Assembly (NCBI RefSeq): GCF_002726155.1
Contig: NZ_PBSH01000042.1
Location: 1 to 64,000 of the forward strand
Reading direction: 5' to 3'
Length of the DNA: 64,000 nucleotides
From: Alcanivorax sp.
GTDB taxonomy: Bacteria > Pseudomonadota > Gammaproteobacteria > Pseudomonadales > Alcanivoracaceae
Below, piece by piece: positions 63,492 through 64,000 of this stretch; the first letter of the stretch is position 1; each line of letters starts with the position of its first letter. Both the position numbers and the translations under genes were made by a program. Under the pieces are notes generated by a model, which was not told the DNA's origin, ran no database searches, and was given only the letters and a program-made list of their open reading frames with translations.

Positions 63492-64000
63492 TTACTCAAC
63501 CATTTTGAACTGGCCACCCGTGGACAAACAGGCCTGCTTCACCTGCTCTGGCTCGGAGCCATAAAGGTAATCACGTGTCTCCGTGTCCCCTGCCGGGCTC
63601 TGGTGACTGCAAATTGCCTGACGGGTCGCGCTGTCGCAGCTAGAAACCAATTTATTTCGACCTTGGGAGCACTGGGCCTTGAACTGCTCGCTCTTGGCGC
63701 GGCTGAAAAGGGTGTAGTCAACGCAGATAAAGTTACCCGGGTCGTAGCAACTGAATTCAAATACCCCTTTATCATCATCACCAATCGACGAGCCAGCCGC
63801 CCCGCCCCCCTGGGCAACCTGTCGATTCATTGCATCCATGTTCTTGCCATCGCCACCGGCCATCACATCGGCAGCAAAGGCACTTCCAATATCCATTTTG
63901 GCGGTATCTGAAATACCCGATGAACCAATCACTGCTGCGCCCCCAGCGAGTGCAACAAACTTTCCGAATCCATCACCGCTGTTTTCTTTTTTCTCGATGC
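63492..64000 (-). CDS. Uncharacterised cysteine-containing protein (5' end outside window)
   Basis: The frame is open to the window edge; the GTG at 63932 chosen by the ORF track is internal, because the upstream codons (ENSGDGFGKFVALAGGAAVIGSSG) continue without a stop. A short hydrophobic Gly/Ala segment may be a membrane or signal region. The visible part is rich in Gly, Ser and Asp, then carries six cysteines (FSCYDPGNFICVDY, QCSQGRN, SSCDSATRQAICSHQ, QACLSTGG), which suggests an extracytoplasmic protein with disulfides. No family was recognised. The start and full length cannot be read here. Confidence 0.6.
   Translation of the reverse strand, partial: IEKKENSGDGFGKFVALAGGAAVIGSSGISDTAKMDIGSAFAADVMAGGDGKNMDAMNRQVAQGGGAAGSSIGDDDKGVFEFSCYDPGNFICVDYTLFSRAKSEQFKAQCSQGRNKLVSSCDSATRQAICSHQSPAGDTETRDYLYGSEPEQVKQACLSTGGQFKMVE

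Overview
The window looks like a chromosomal segment of a marine, hydrocarbon-degrading gammaproteobacterium of the Alcanivorax/Alloalcanivorax type. The evidence is an AlkB alkane hydroxylase fused to rubredoxin beside an AlmA-like flavin monooxygenase, a Pseudomonas/enterobacterial-style parE-yqiA-cpdA-yqiB-nudF-(thiC)-tolC neighbourhood, and fairly GC-rich, densely packed genes. No rRNA, tRNA, CRISPR array, transposase or integrase was seen. The species assignment is inference.

Layout. 1-7.2 kb: small conserved or uncharacterised proteins (YdjM-like, DUF2780, MarR/DUF2218 pair with operators, TRIC-like channel, CvfB, DUF2058, DUF4262, TIGR04219 barrel, YihG-like acyltransferase). 7.3-18.1 kb: parC, parE, yqiA, cpdA, yqiB, nudF, thiC and divergent tolC. 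18.1-23.1 kb: waaA, a FAD oxidoreductase, an aldo/keto reductase, a small secreted protein and a patatin. 23.2-35.7 kb: a urea-nitrogen block behind a near-consensus sigma-54 promoter, made of allophanate hydrolase, urea carboxylase, a GntR regulator and the urtABCDE urea transporter. 35.9-41.6 kb: AEC transporter, C39-like protein, a truncated bile-acid-symporter remnant abutting an AT-rich ORFan island, pdxH, chaC, a VOC protein, tetR with operators, ychJ. 41.6-46.4 kb: the alkane-oxidation pair and a saccharopine-dehydrogenase-like protein. 46.4-50.6 kb: an IgaA-family membrane protein, small secreted proteins, a bestrophin. 50.6-61.4 kb: a MexEF-OprN-like RND pump, an AraC regulator, a YadGH-type ABC exporter, an FMN reductase and soxR. 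61.5-64 kb: an NAD-type isocitrate dehydrogenase and AT-richer small secreted proteins.

How it works together. Two SoxR boxes with 19-bp promoter spacers tie the RND pump and the flavin reductase to the soxR gene in the same window, suggesting a redox-cycling-compound response. The urea block should import urea, carboxylate it with biotin and ATP, and hydrolyse allophanate to ammonia under nitrogen control.

The most unusual signal is not a gene. At least five intergenic gaps, all between same-strand neighbours, carry palindromes whose arms are strict 7-base-period repeats (a 5-base word plus two free bases). The word differs between loci, but the right arm always uses its reverse complement. 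A second non-gene signal is a 22-bp palindrome, GCATCCCC-N6-GGGGATGC, upstream of two small secreted-protein genes 14 kb apart.
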